Shown here in pieces: positions 53,087 to 62,375 of a stretch of 64,000 bases of DNA. The notes under the pieces were generated by a model. The model was not told the DNA's origin and made no database searches. It was given only the letters and a program-made list of their open reading frames with translations. The position numbers and the translations under genes are program-made. The DNA lies in assembly GCA_020634755.1 (NCBI GenBank), contig JACKBC010000003.1, positions 165,742 through 229,741 on the forward strand, given 5' to 3'. Position 1 is the stretch's first letter. The number at the start of each line of letters is the position of its first letter. Source of the DNA: Caldilineaceae bacterium (lineage in GTDB: Bacteria; Chloroflexota; Anaerolineae; Caldilineales; Caldilineaceae).

Positions 53087-54407
53087 ACTCGACTTGAGAC
53101 GAAATACGGTCATAGAGAATAGGCAGCGGCGCTACGGCTTCGGCGCCAATTTCATATGCCGCCTGAATGCGCTGCACCGCCGCCTCTGCCGCGGCTTCAT
53201 CAGCGGCGTGAACCGTGCAGAGCGGTGCGCCGGCCTGTACGGCGTCGCCCACTTTGGCATGACAAATCACCCCCACGCTGACATCAATGGCATCGCCCTT
53301 CTTCTGGCGACCGCCACCCAGCGCCGCCACGGTCAGCCCAACTGCGCGGGCGTCAATGCGCTGGACAAAGCCAGCTTGCGGCGCAGGCACATCCATCTGC
53401 ACGGCGGCCAGCGGCAGCTTTTCCGGCCTATCCACCAATTGCGGATCGCCGCCCTGCGCCGCCACAAAAGCGCGAAATTTCTGAAACGCGCTGCCGTTTT
53501 GAATGACCTGCTGAATTTGGGCTCTGGCTGCATCTGGCGGCATGCCTTTGCCCAGGAAAAGCATTTCGGCAGCCACCGTTTGCACCAACTCTTGAAAATC
53601 GGCCGGGCCTTGATCGTGCAGCGTGGCCATGGCCTCTTTGACCTCCAAGGCGTGGCCCACGGCGCGGCCCAGCGGTTGCTCCATCTGCGTGATCAGCGCT
53701 GTCATCTTGCGCCCGGCCCGTGCGCCAATGGCCACCATGAGCCGCGCCAGCGCCTGTGCTTCCGCCAGCGTTTCCATAAAGGCGCCGCGCCCGCACTTGA
53801 CGTCCAGCACAATGGCGTCGGCGCCCGCGGCCAGCTTTTTGCTCATAATGCTGCTGGCAATCAGCGGCAGGCTGGGCACGGTGCCGGTGACGTCGCGCAG
53901 GGCGTAGAGCTGTTTGTCGGCGGGCGCTAGATCGGCGGTCTGCCCGGCTATCACCAAGCCAATTTGCTGGAGTTGCTGGTGAAATTGGGCGTCGCTCAGC
54001 TCTGGGTTCCAGCCGGCAATGCTTTCTAGCTTGTCAATGGTGCCGCCGGTAAAGCCCAGCCCGCGCCCGCTCATTTTGCCCACGGGCAGCCCGCAAGCCG
54101 CCACAATGGGCCCCACAGCCAGCGTGGTTTTGTCGCCAATGCCGCCGCTGGAATGCTTGTCCACAATCACCACATCTTTGGGCAGCACCGTGTGCAGATC
54201 GAGCTGGTCGCCCGAAGCGGCCATGGCCTGCGTCAGCGCCGTGGTTTCGGCGTCACTCATATTCTGAAAATAGACGGCCATAGCAAAGGCCGCCACCTGG
54301 TAGTCGGGGATCGCACCAGCCACAAAGCCACGCACGAACCAACCAATCTCGTCGTCGGTCAGCGCCAAGCCATCGCGTTTTTTGATAATGATGTCTACAG
54401 GGTTCAT
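53085..54407 (-). CDS. deoA: Pyrimidine-nucleoside (thymidine) phosphorylase
   Basis: 440 residues. MNPVDIIIKKRDGLALTDDEIGWFV, KHSSGGIGDKTTLAVGPIVAACGLPVGKMSGRGLGFTGGTIDKLESI and VLDVKCGRGAFMETLAEA are the family's conserved blocks, including the phosphate-binding Ser/His loop and the thymidine/pyrimidine site. It splits pyrimidine nucleosides to base and (deoxy)ribose-1-phosphate. DeoA and Pdp cannot be separated from sequence alone. It lies 106 bases downstream of the ECHDC3-like gene on the same strand. Confidence 0.94.
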   Translation of the reverse strand: MNPVDIIIKKRDGLALTDDEIGWFVRGFVAGAIPDYQVAAFAMAVYFQNMSDAETTALTQAMAASGDQLDLHTVLPKDVVIVDKHSSGGIGDKTTLAVGPIVAACGLPVGKMSGRGLGFTGGTIDKLESIAGWNPELSDAQFHQQLQQIGLVIAGQTADLAPADKQLYALRDVTGTVPSLPLIASSIMSKKLAAGADAIVLDVKCGRGAFMETLAEAQALARLMVAIGARAGRKMTALITQMEQPLGRAVGHALEVKEAMATLHDQGPADFQELVQTVAAEMLFLGKGMPPDAARAQIQQVIQNGSAFQKFRAFVAAQGGDPQLVDRPEKLPLAAVQMDVPAPQAGFVQRIDARAVGLTVAALGGGRQKKGDAIDVSVGVICHAKVGDAVQAGAPLCTVHAADEAAAEAAVQRIQAAYEIGAEAVAPLPILYDRISSQVE

Positions 54408-54425
54408 TTGAGTTTACAAGGAAAG

Positions 54426-54476
54426 TTTGTTGCGTGGTGCGTGTACCGGTACACGCACCACGTACTACGCAACAAA
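54426..54476. repeat. Large palindrome shared with 28853
   Basis: TTTGTTGCGT (54426-54435) pairs with ACGCAACAAA (54467-54476), and GGTGCGTGTACC (54436-54447) pairs with GGTACACGCACC (54448-54459), with seven extra bases on the right arm. ACCGGTACACGCACCACG also occurs at 28853-28870. No T tract, so a dispersed palindrome more than a terminator. Confidence 0.75.
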
Positions 54477-54513
54477 CGGCTCTGGGTAAAGTGAATCACA
54501 TTTCCAAGCTAGT

Positions 54514-55329
54514 TTATTTCCCATTCCAATTGGGTGTGCGCTTCTCAATGAACGCATCAATGCCTTCAGTGGCGCCGCCGTCCATCATGTTGCACGCCAT
54601 GACTTCGCTGGCGTAGGCGTAGGCTTCGGCCATGCCCATTTCCAGCTGTTTGTAGAACATCTCTTTGCCCATAAAGATGGCCACCGGTGGCTTGGACACA
54701 ATGGCGTCTACGTAGTGCTGCACGGCGGCGTCCAGCTCCTCCAGCGGTACGGCGCGGTTGATGAGTCCTTGCTTTTCCGCGGTGGGAGCGTCGATAAAGT
54801 CGCCGGTCAGCAACAACTCCATGGCCTGCTTGCGCGACAGGTTGCGGCTGACGGCCACGGCGGGCGTAGAACAGAAGAGCCCGACGCGGATGCCCGAGGT
54901 GGCAAATTGGGCCGTATCGGCGGCCACGGCTAAATCACAGGCGGCCACAAGCTGACAGCCGGCAGCGGTGGCCAACCCTTGGACCTTGGCAATGACCGGC
55001 TGCGGCAGCTGGTTGATGCTCATCATGACGCGGCTGCACTGGCCAAAGAGGTCGCTGTAATAGTCCTGCGCGGGGTGCGCGCGCATCTCTTTGAGATCGT
55101 GACCGGCGCAGAAGGCGCGCCCGTTGGCGGCCAACACCACCGCGCGGATGGAGGAATCCTGCGCAATGTTGTCCAGTTCGGTTTGCAGCGCCGTGAGCAC
55201 CGCTTCTGACATGGCGTTGAACTGCTTGGGCCGGTTGAGCGTCAGCGTGGCGACGCCATGTTGGTCCTGCCGCAAAACGGGCGGCTCCTGCAGTACAACG
55301 GGTTCAGTTTGCGTCTGGGGCATGTTCAT
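54514..55329 (-). CDS. Enoyl-CoA hydratase family protein, ECHDC3-like
   Basis: 271 residues. Crotonase fold: VVLAANGRAFCAGHDLKEM (oxyanion hole), GLATAAGCQLVAACDLAVAA, then GIRVGLFCSTPAVAVSRNL, the pattern of the ECHDC3 subgroup. In this group the two catalytic glutamates of true hydratases are not kept at the usual places, so classic hydratase activity is doubtful. Codon 3 onward is MPQTQTEPVVL, and the start is not fixed by a strong RBS. Substrate unknown. Confidence 0.88.
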   Translation of the reverse strand: MNMPQTQTEPVVLQEPPVLRQDQHGVATLTLNRPKQFNAMSEAVLTALQTELDNIAQDSSIRAVVLAANGRAFCAGHDLKEMRAHPAQDYYSDLFGQCSRVMMSINQLPQPVIAKVQGLATAAGCQLVAACDLAVAADTAQFATSGIRVGLFCSTPAVAVSRNLSRKQAMELLLTGDFIDAPTAEKQGLINRAVPLEELDAAVQHYVDAIVSKPPVAIFMGKEMFYKQLEMGMAEAYAYASEVMACNMMDGGATEGIDAFIEKRTPNWNGK

Positions 55330-56186
55330 GTGATTGATCCTCCCGTCTCTTTATCGTTTGACAAATTCTCATATCCTGGCGGTCCACAGGCGCTGCGTAA
55401 GTCGTGTAAAACACAAAGAGCCCAACATATTTCCCGGCGCCTTTAGTGGTTTTTGTGTTTTTGTGGCGATTTCACTCTTTTTGCAGTCGACTCATGTCTG
55501 CATTGCAGTGAATTACAAAAGAGTTTAGAACCGCATTCTGTCACAAATCTCGGGGATTGACAACTTATAAAATCGTGCTATGATTCTGAGTGAGGAATTA
55601 TAAGAAGAACGTTTGATCGAAATCAGTAGATCGCAACGAGAAGACATAACGCGAAGATATAAAGAGAAGACATAACGCGAAGACATAGGGCCGGATTCAC
55701 GCAATGAGACCGAATCCCGTGTTGCCGAGACCGTTGCGGTGCATCAAGAATTTAAGGTAAAACATAATGCTCATTAGACGACGACGCCATAGACAGGTAA
55801 AGGGTGACAAGCAGAAAAGTTTAGTTCGCCCCCTGCAGCTTTTCCTCGGTGTTCCCACGCGGATTGTGCCCATTGCTGTTGATCAGCATCCGCAACCGCC
55901 CGATAGCTGACTGAAGTACTATCCTGCTCAGTGCGCGGCAATTTCCAGCTTACAATTGAATACCGGCTGTTTAGATGGGCCATGCGTCAATTTTGCGCGC
56001 CTGGCGTTCTTTCTATTGGATCGACCATTTGCGCCAAAGAAGGAGGACTTGCAGGCTGGCTGCCTGCTATTTGTTTAATCCTGGCTATTTCACCTTTCTC
56101 TCTTATGCCAAAAACTTTATCAATAATACTATCCGATTTCTCCCATACGGGTGAAAGCCCATGGGGCCTATTTTTAAGGTGAATTT
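55330..56186. other. Intergenic region with element copy 2
   Basis: 857 bases. Contains the dispersed element with an internal tandem duplication (55621-55755) and no gene I can support. Several short frames (for example 55931-56182) lack a ribosome-binding site and resemble nothing known. The GNAT gene start at 56187 follows a run ending AAGGTGAATTT. Confidence 0.6.
55621..55755 (+). repeat. Structured dispersed element, copy 2, expanded
   Basis: Begins AATCAGTAGATCGCAAC and ends GTTGCGGTGCATCAAG; the core is GGGCCGGATTCACGC...GAGACCGAATCCCG, in which GGATTC pairs with GAATCC. Between the outer stem and the core lies a 26-bp segment (GAGAAGACATAACGCGAAG-type) present twice in tandem, which accounts for its greater length of about 135 nt. 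Confidence 0.75.
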
Positions 56187-57299
56187 ATGAATAGCACAGG
56201 AAACATTACGCCCGAAAAATCTACAGGCGGCAATTTTAGAATTCGTCCATTTCGCAAAACAGAAGCCGAATATGAAGCCATTGTGGCGCTGGATAAGCTG
56301 GTTTGGCCAGATACGGGTGACGCCGTGGCGGATTGGCAATACCGGGATGAGCACCGTGCGCCGGGCCGTCTATATCAGCGGCTGGTGGTGGAGCAAGATG
56401 GTCAGATTATTGCCTTTGGGGCCTACCAGGAGCCCCATTGGACCTATGAACCAGGTAAGTTTTTCTTTGATTGTCGCGTCCATCCCCATTATCTAAACCA
56501 GGGCGTGGCCAGCGCCTTTTACCACTATGTACTGGGCAACATTGTGGCGCGCGGCGCCAAAATCATGACCGCGCTGACCCGCGAAGATCAGCCACAGGCC
56601 ATCCAATTTTTAACTGACTATGGTTTTGAGCAGGTTATGCGCTCGCCATCGTCTTTTGTAGATGTAGCCGCATTTGATATGGCTCCTTTCCAAGGGGTTT
56701 TGGATCAAGTTGCGGCAGACGGCATCGAGATATATTCGGTGGCCGAATTGCAAAAAATGGATGTGGATTGGATGCGCAAGCTGTGGCAGCTGGAGTGCGC
56801 CATTGATGAGGATATTCCGCTGCCGGCGCCGCCGACCCACGGTTCGCTGCAACGTTATGAAGAGGTCTATTTAAACGACCCCAGCTTTGACCCCAAAGCG
56901 TGGGTAGTGGCCGTGGATCGGGGCAAATATGTGGCGCTGAGCGCGCTCTGGCGCGATCTGGCCAATGCTGAGCAGCTTTATACACATGTGACCGGCGTGG
57001 TGCGCAGCCATCGTCGCCGGGGCCTGGCCATGGCGCTCAAGCTGCACGGCATTCTCTTTGCCAAACAGTACGGCGCCAAAAAGATCTGGACCGAGAATGA
57101 GGAACATAATCCTATGTTCAAACTCAATCTGCGCCTCGGCTTTCAACCGGCGCCGGCCTGGCTCGACTTTCGGCGGGAACTAACCGAGTTTACCGCTGAG
57201 GACGAAGAAGCCTATGATGCAGTTACGGAACGCCCAGCGAGCGCCATGAACGGGCACCCCGTTGTGGCAGAGCACGAACTGGTGATAGGCGACGATTGA
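56187..57299 (+). CDS. Double-GNAT N-acetyltransferase
   Basis: 370 residues with two GNAT domains, about 10-160 and 170-330. Domain 1: FRIRPFRKTEAEYEAIVAL, HPHYLNQGVASAFYHYVLG (acetyl-CoA loop, variant). Domain 2: THVTGVVRSHRRRGLAMALKLHGILFAKQYG, with R-R-x-G-x-A as the acetyl-CoA P-loop, then NPMFKLNLRLGFQPAPAW. Tandem GNAT proteins of this type resemble mycothiol synthase in layout, but no mycothiol genes are nearby. Acceptor unknown. Confidence 0.88.
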   Translation: MNSTGNITPEKSTGGNFRIRPFRKTEAEYEAIVALDKLVWPDTGDAVADWQYRDEHRAPGRLYQRLVVEQDGQIIAFGAYQEPHWTYEPGKFFFDCRVHPHYLNQGVASAFYHYVLGNIVARGAKIMTALTREDQPQAIQFLTDYGFEQVMRSPSSFVDVAAFDMAPFQGVLDQVAADGIEIYSVAELQKMDVDWMRKLWQLECAIDEDIPLPAPPTHGSLQRYEEVYLNDPSFDPKAWVVAVDRGKYVALSALWRDLANAEQLYTHVTGVVRSHRRRGLAMALKLHGILFAKQYGAKKIWTENEEHNPMFKLNLRLGFQPAPAWLDFRRELTEFTAEDEEAYDAVTERPASAMNGHPVVAEHELVIGDD

Positions 57300-57428
57300 A
57301 TATAATACGCGACTGGCGTAGCGCCGTGGAATGCCGAGCCGTGGGGCACTGTAGTGCTGCGGTTCTCCTTGAGCGCTGAGAATCAACAGGCACTTTGGGC
57401 GCTGCGCTTGTGCCAAAAGTGTAAACAT

Positions 57429-57467
57429 AAAACAACCGGTGTGGATTTTCGCATCGGTTGTTTTATA
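57429..57467. terminator. Bidirectional intrinsic terminator
   Basis: AAAACAACCG (57429-57438) pairs with CGGTTGTTTT (57455-57464), loop of 16 bases, followed by ATATT on the plus strand. It separates the convergent double-GNAT and Gfo/Idh genes. Confidence 0.8.
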
Positions 57468-57504
57468 TTGGTCTGCTCAATCGAGCGCTGTACTTCCTTG
57501 GCTA

Positions 57505-58548
57505 CTACACTGGTGATAAACGGCGACATTCTTCCATTAACCAGATCACGCGGCGCACGCTCTCCGGCGTTACAAAAAGCGGGGCGTCGTTGCGAATGGC
57601 CTGGTAGAGATCGAGGTAAAACGCTTCATAGCCGGGGCCATCGTATTCGTCGGCATGCCAATGGTCTTCGTGCCACACAATCTCATCACGGTTATAGCTG
57701 CGGTCCGGCGTGGGCATGGTGTCCAGCTCGCGCGGCGGCAACTGTGCTGGATTCATATAGCGCCAACGCAATTCTTTGGGGCTACCGGCCAGCCCGCCCT
57801 GTGTCCCCATAATGTTCCAAAATTCGCTGGGATAGGCCGTGGCGGCGCTCATCTCCATGTCGACAGTGGGCGTCTCTTCCCCTTTGAATACTAACTTAAC
57901 ATGGTCGTCGGCGTCGCCCAGGGTGAGCGTGCGGTCAAGATGGGCATAGACCTGTGTGGGGTCGGCGTCACCAAAGAGTTGCAGCGCCAGATCGATAAAG
58001 TGGGGGCCGGTGTTGTTGAGCGTGCCGCCCCCAAATTGCTTGAGCGTTTGCCAATCCCAGCGCCGCCCAAAGCTCGATGCCGTGAGCCGGATTTGCACAA
58101 TGCGCCCCAAGATGCCTGAATCGATGATCTGGCGCACCTGCGCAAAATGGGGATCGTAACGACGATTCTGGAAAATGGTCAAGTTGTGGTCGCTGGCCGC
58201 GGCCGCGGCGACCATGCGGTCGGCATCGGCCAATGCGGTCGCCATGGGCTTTTCACAGATCACGTGCTTGCCTGCCTCCAGCGCGGCAATGGCCAGCTCA
58301 GCGTGTAGATGGCTGGGGAGCGCCACAACGATCAGCTCGACACCCGGATCGGCCAGCAGATCATCATAGCTGGTGTAGGCCATGCAGTCAAAGCGGTCAA
58401 TCGCCTCATTGCGCCGCCCTTCATCGGCATCGACAACTGCGGCCACCTGGAATTGGTCGGTCAGCGGTTCAAGCAGGCGGGCGTGGATATTCCAGCCGCT
58501 GCGCCCCAGGCCGGCAATGCCGACTCGAATGGGTTGGTTTACGGTCAT
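57505..58548 (-). CDS. Gfo/Idh/MocA family oxidoreductase
   Basis: 347 residues. NAD(P)-binding RVGIAGLGRSGWNIHARLLE at the start, VALPSHLHAELAIAALEAGKHVICEKPMA (the EKP motif), and the GGGTLNNTGPHFIDLALQLFG substrate block. It oxidises or reduces a sugar, inositol or uronate derivative. It lies downstream of the DHDPS-like and epimerase genes in the minus-strand arm of the ROK regulon, so its substrate is probably an intermediate of the same polysaccharide. Confidence 0.93.
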   Translation of the reverse strand: MTVNQPIRVGIAGLGRSGWNIHARLLEPLTDQFQVAAVVDADEGRRNEAIDRFDCMAYTSYDDLLADPGVELIVVALPSHLHAELAIAALEAGKHVICEKPMATALADADRMVAAAAASDHNLTIFQNRRYDPHFAQVRQIIDSGILGRIVQIRLTASSFGRRWDWQTLKQFGGGTLNNTGPHFIDLALQLFGDADPTQVYAHLDRTLTLGDADDHVKLVFKGEETPTVDMEMSAATAYPSEFWNIMGTQGGLAGSPKELRWRYMNPAQLPPRELDTMPTPDRSYNRDEIVWHEDHWHADEYDGPGYEAFYLDLYQAIRNDAPLFVTPESVRRVIWLMEECRRLSPV

Positions 58549-58657
58549 TATCTTTTCCTTGCTTGTTAACTCACGTTACGCCGCGACAGCCATTCTGCTA
58601 GAGAGAAACAGGAACGTCGACGAGCTGACTTTCCTATAGGCTTGCGTAACATAAGTG

Positions 58658-59719
58658 TTAATTGAGCCATTCATCTAGATGCGCGGCCACAAAATCATTG
58701 TCAGTGAGATGGGGATATTGACGGCAGACGCGGGCAATTTCTGCTGCTTGGCCGCGCATCAATCTTTCGGCTGGGTTGAGCGTTTCCGTGCCGCGCATGA
58801 GCCCCTGCTGCTGAAGCACCCAATGGATGCCGGGGAGACAGCCGCAAAAGTCGTGCGCCGCATCAAAGATGGCGGCATTGGCCTCGGTCATTTGGGCGTT
58901 GTAGGTGAGCCAGTGAGCATAGTCCAGTTGGCCGTTGGCGCGCTGCTGCTGAATTGCTGCCAATGTTTCCACGGCTCGCTTTGTCCAAACGGCCCATTGG
59001 CCCAGCAGGCCGCCCACAAAGTGTAGCGGGGCGGCGTCTGCGGCCAGCCTATAATCGGTGATTAGATCGCTGACAATGTTGTCGTCGTTACCAGTATAGA
59101 GCGCAATATCGTTTGCGCGCCCGGCTTCCGCCACGGCGCGCACAACGTCGACCGTATAATAGCGATTAAACGGCGCAATTTTGATCGCCACCACATTGTC
59201 GATCTCAACAAAGCGCCGCCAAAAATCGTAACTTAGCACGCGCCCTCCCACGGCTGGTTGCAAATAGAAGCCCACCACTGGAATGCGCGCGGCCACGGCT
59301 TGGCAATGCGCCAATAGATCGGCATCATCTGCGCCGCGAAAGGCCGATAAACTGAGCAACCCAGCGTGATACCCCAACGACAGCGCCAGTTCCGCCTCGG
59401 CCAGCGCCTGCGCCGTGCGCCCCACCAGCCCGGCAATTTTGATAAACGGGCGGGGCTGGCGTTGCAGATAGTCGTCTGCACTCTTGGCCGCCAGCGCCAA
59501 AACCGGTTCCAGCAGATTGCGCTCTGGCTCATGGATTTCAAATTGCGTTGTATGCACGCCCACGGCCACGCCGCCCACACCGGCCGCACAATAGTAGCGC
59601 GTGAGCGCGCGCTGGTAACGTTCATCAATCTGATAATCGGCGGTCAGCGCCAGCGGATGTGCTGGAATTACCGTGCCGGCACGCAGAAAGTGCCTTAATG
59701 CCGGGTCCATAGCTCCCAT
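58658..59719 (-). CDS. DHDPS/NAL superfamily aldolase-like protein
   Basis: 353 residues. TIM-barrel of the dihydrodipicolinate synthase/N-acetylneuraminate lyase superfamily: YYCAAGVGGVAVGVHTTQFEIHEPER takes the place of the GTTGE block, and the probable Schiff-base lysine is in NVVAIKIAPFNRY. GGAGGAAATGA precedes the ATG at 59719. Family members cleave or condense pyruvate-type keto acids, including keto-deoxy-uronates. In a locus with a lyase and dehydrogenase it could split such an intermediate. It is 27 bases from the epimerase gene. Confidence 0.88.
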   Translation of the reverse strand: MGAMDPALRHFLRAGTVIPAHPLALTADYQIDERYQRALTRYYCAAGVGGVAVGVHTTQFEIHEPERNLLEPVLALAAKSADDYLQRQPRPFIKIAGLVGRTAQALAEAELALSLGYHAGLLSLSAFRGADDADLLAHCQAVAARIPVVGFYLQPAVGGRVLSYDFWRRFVEIDNVVAIKIAPFNRYYTVDVVRAVAEAGRANDIALYTGNDDNIVSDLITDYRLAADAAPLHFVGGLLGQWAVWTKRAVETLAAIQQQRANGQLDYAHWLTYNAQMTEANAAIFDAAHDFCGCLPGIHWVLQQQGLMRGTETLNPAERLMRGQAAEIARVCRQYPHLTDNDFVAAHLDEWLN

Positions 59720-59746
59720 TCATTTCCTCCCCAGTGGTTATGTTCG

Positions 59747-60823
59747 TTAGAAGTTGCCATCACGCGTTTCAAAGTGCGTGGGTTTGTTGAGCGAAGCGCC
59801 ACTGTTGGCCACCCAGCCGGCTATCCAGCTGAGCATCTGTTCCAGGGCCACCGAAGGGTAGCCAAAGTGATGCTGGCTGGCGGCGGCGTTGCTTAGGAGC
59901 GCTGTTGACGATTCGTGCCCGGTAAAGATAGGGTCCTTCCCAAAAAGGACGCCAAATTTCTCGGCGGTGCGCCGGATGGAAACTGTTTCGGGACCGGTAA
60001 CATTTAGAATGGTGGGCGGCGTGCTGCACAGATCAAGCATGGCAAGCGCTTGGCCATTGGCATCCCCCTGCCAAATTACATTGGCTGCCCCCATAGACAG
60101 ATCCACAGGCTGGCCATGATACACTTTTTGCGCCACATCGACCAGCACCCCGTAACGCATTTCCACGGCATAATTCAAGCGCATAATCGCGCAGCGCAGC
60201 CCTTGCGTACGCGCAAAGTATTCAAAGATGCGTTCGCGCCCCAAGCAGGAGCTGGCGTATTCACCCACCGGCTGCACGCCATCGCTTTCCTGCGAACCAC
60301 CTTCCACAACCGGCGTTAATGGATAGACGTTGCCCGTAGAAAAGGCCACAATGCGCGCCTCTGCGTACCGTTCACAAACTAGGGCGGGCAAGTAGGTGTT
60401 GATGGCCCACGTCATATGCTGATTGCCCGTTGTGCCAAATTTTTGCCCCGCCATAAAGATAATATTTTTGCTCTCCGGCAATGCGGCCAGCGCCTGCCGG
60501 TCAAGCAGATCGCAGGCAATGGTCTCAACGCCATTCTGGGCCAAGGCTTCACGCGCGCCGGGCTGGCTAAAGCGGGCTACGCCATAGACTTTATATGGCG
60601 ATTGCAGCTGTGTCAGCGCGCGCTGCGCCATGCGCGCCAAAGTTGGTCCCATCTTACCGCTCACGCCCAAAATCAGTAAGTCACTATCCAGCTGTTGCAA
60701 AGCGGCCAGCGCCGGAGCAGAGGGGCGCGATAACAATTCTTCTAGCGCAGAGGTAGAAACAATCTGGGCGGGCAAAGGCGCCGAATTAGGCAAGGAGGGA
60801 ACAGTTTGCGGTTGGGTTGACAT
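59747..60823 (-). CDS. NAD-dependent epimerase/dehydratase-like protein
   Basis: 358 residues from the ATG at 60823 (MSTQPQTVPSLPNSA); the longer frame from 60901 would run through the promoter and operator. A Rossmann motif LLILGVSGKMGPTLARMA replaces the usual GxxGxxG, then NIIFMAGQKFGTTGNQHMTWAINTY and FSTGNVYPLTPVVEGGSQ. The Tyr-x-x-x-Lys is not seen in its normal form (YASSCLGRE instead), so catalytic activity may differ from classic epimerases. First gene of the minus-strand arm, directly downstream of a consensus promoter and operator. Confidence 0.85.
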   Translation of the reverse strand: MSTQPQTVPSLPNSAPLPAQIVSTSALEELLSRPSAPALAALQQLDSDLLILGVSGKMGPTLARMAQRALTQLQSPYKVYGVARFSQPGAREALAQNGVETIACDLLDRQALAALPESKNIIFMAGQKFGTTGNQHMTWAINTYLPALVCERYAEARIVAFSTGNVYPLTPVVEGGSQESDGVQPVGEYASSCLGRERIFEYFARTQGLRCAIMRLNYAVEMRYGVLVDVAQKVYHGQPVDLSMGAANVIWQGDANGQALAMLDLCSTPPTILNVTGPETVSIRRTAEKFGVLFGKDPIFTGHESSTALLSNAAASQHHFGYPSVALEQMLSWIAGWVANSGASLNKPTHFETRDGNF

Positions 60824-61112
60824 AGCGTCCGTCCATTGATTAAGTTTTTGTTTAAAACAAAATGTATCCGAAATCCTATCATTATTTTCGTGGATTGTCA
60901 ATGGATAGCGATTATTTTGGCTATTGACGTTTGTAAATTCTTATGCTATAATCCCGATATGCCCATTTTGTTCACGATAAAAACAAAATGGGCCAAAGAA
61001 AATGATGGAACAGCTAAAAACAGCAAAGCAAAAGAAAGTTTAAAAGAGGCTTATTGTATTTATAGGTTGTATTTATAAAGGCGTCACTAACCCCCCGACC
61101 ATCGTTAACAAG
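60824..61112. promoter_or_regulatory. Divergent promoters with paired ROK operators
   Basis: Minus-strand promoter: TTGACA (60896-60901) and TAGGAT (60873-60878), 17-base spacer. Plus-strand promoter: TTGACG (60924-60929) and TATAAT (60947-60952), also 17. Immediately downstream of each expected start lies a palindrome: TTTTGTTT-A-AAACAAAA (60846-60862) for the minus arm and GCCCATTTTGTT-9-AACAAAATGGGC (60961-60993) for the plus arm. Both share TTTTGTT/AACAAAA, the expected style of a ROK repressor site, so the adjacent ROK protein probably represses both arms. Confidence 0.9.
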
Positions 61113-62360
61113 ATGATTGCAAAGCTGGACGGCACCAAAGAGTTCAACCGCAAATTGATCTTTGCCCAGATTCTCAACAATGTGGCGGTTTCGCGTAGCG
61201 ATATTGTCACCAATACCGGGTTGAGCAAGGCGGCTGTCTCTTCGCTGGTTGCCGAAATGTTGGAGCAGGGCTTGGTGCAAGAGACGGGGAGCCAAAGCAC
61301 AACCATTGGCCGACCCCGCATTATGTTGGAATTGCAGACGGAGGCGCGGCTGGCGCTGGGTGCCGAGTTAACCGACCATGAGTGCCGCGTAATTTTGACC
61401 GACTTGCGGGCGGCGCCTTTGAAAGAGGTGACACACCCCATCAAGACCACCGAGCTAACGGTTGAGTATCTGCTGGATTTTTTACAAGCGTGTGTGACCG
61501 AGATTCTGGCCGATGTGGAACAGCAGAAGATCATTGGCATGGGGTTGACCATCCCCGCGGTTGTGGATCCATCGACGAGCACCGTGTTGCTCTCTGTTTT
61601 GTTGCCTTGGCGTGATGTGCAGCTGGGCGAGGAATTAGAAAGACGTTTCCCTTTTCCCGTTGCGCTCTTTTCGCGCGGCAACGCCGCCACCTGGGGTGAA
61701 CGCTGGTATGGCGCCGGGCAGGACGCTTATAACTTACTCTATGTGCGCGTGGGAAATGGCATTGTGGCCGGGCTTGTGATCAATGGCCACCCTTACTTGG
61801 GGCAGGGCTTTGGCGCCGGCGAGTTGGGCCATATTACCGTACAGCCCAATGGCGCGCTCTGCCGCTGTGGCAACCGCGGCTGTCTGGCCACCGTGGCCAC
61901 AACCGAAAGTTTATTAATTCGCGTGCGCCGCATTCTGCGTGAATATCCAGAAGATCCACTTTGGCAAGCGCTCAATCACCACCTGGAATCCTTGACGCTG
62001 GATGCCGTTTTTCAGGCGGCGCGCGGCGGCAATGTGGTTGTGCAGCAGGCATTGGATGAAATTGCCGCCTGGTTGGCCATTGCGCTGGCTTCCGCCGTCA
62101 ATTTGCTAAATCTGGATCGGATTATTGTGGGCGGGCCAATGATGATCGCCGGTGAAGCCCTGCTCGAACCGCTGCGCACCCATCTGCAACAGCGCGCGCT
62201 GCCTACCCATCTCGCCCATATTGACGTTGTCGCATCCGCTTTAAAAGAAAACGCTCCTTCGATTGGCGCGGCCGGCTTAATCCTCCACGAAGCAATGGCC
62301 CCCGATCCAGCCGCATTATTATCTTCAACTATTCGTGAACGTATTGCGTTGTTTGAATAA
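61113..62360 (+). CDS. ROK family transcriptional repressor
   Basis: 415 residues. An N-terminal winged helix (VSRSDIVTNTGLSKAAVSSLVAEML) is followed by a ROK sugar-kinase-like domain: GAGELGHITV and the zinc-type LCRCGNRGCLATVA cluster. The kinase-site residues are only partly kept, so it is more likely a sensor-repressor (NagC/XylR type) than a sugar kinase. It transcribes away from the epimerase-aldolase-dehydrogenase arm, and 15 bases separate it from the heparinase-like gene, so it is autoregulated with that gene. The likely inducer is a sugar or uronate from the polysaccharide. Confidence 0.92.
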   Translation: MIAKLDGTKEFNRKLIFAQILNNVAVSRSDIVTNTGLSKAAVSSLVAEMLEQGLVQETGSQSTTIGRPRIMLELQTEARLALGAELTDHECRVILTDLRAAPLKEVTHPIKTTELTVEYLLDFLQACVTEILADVEQQKIIGMGLTIPAVVDPSTSTVLLSVLLPWRDVQLGEELERRFPFPVALFSRGNAATWGERWYGAGQDAYNLLYVRVGNGIVAGLVINGHPYLGQGFGAGELGHITVQPNGALCRCGNRGCLATVATTESLLIRVRRILREYPEDPLWQALNHHLESLTLDAVFQAARGGNVVVQQALDEIAAWLAIALASAVNLLNLDRIIVGGPMMIAGEALLEPLRTHLQQRALPTHLAHIDVVASALKENAPSIGAAGLILHEAMAPDPAALLSSTIRERIALFE

Positions 62361-62375
62361 CCTAAACAGGCGCAC

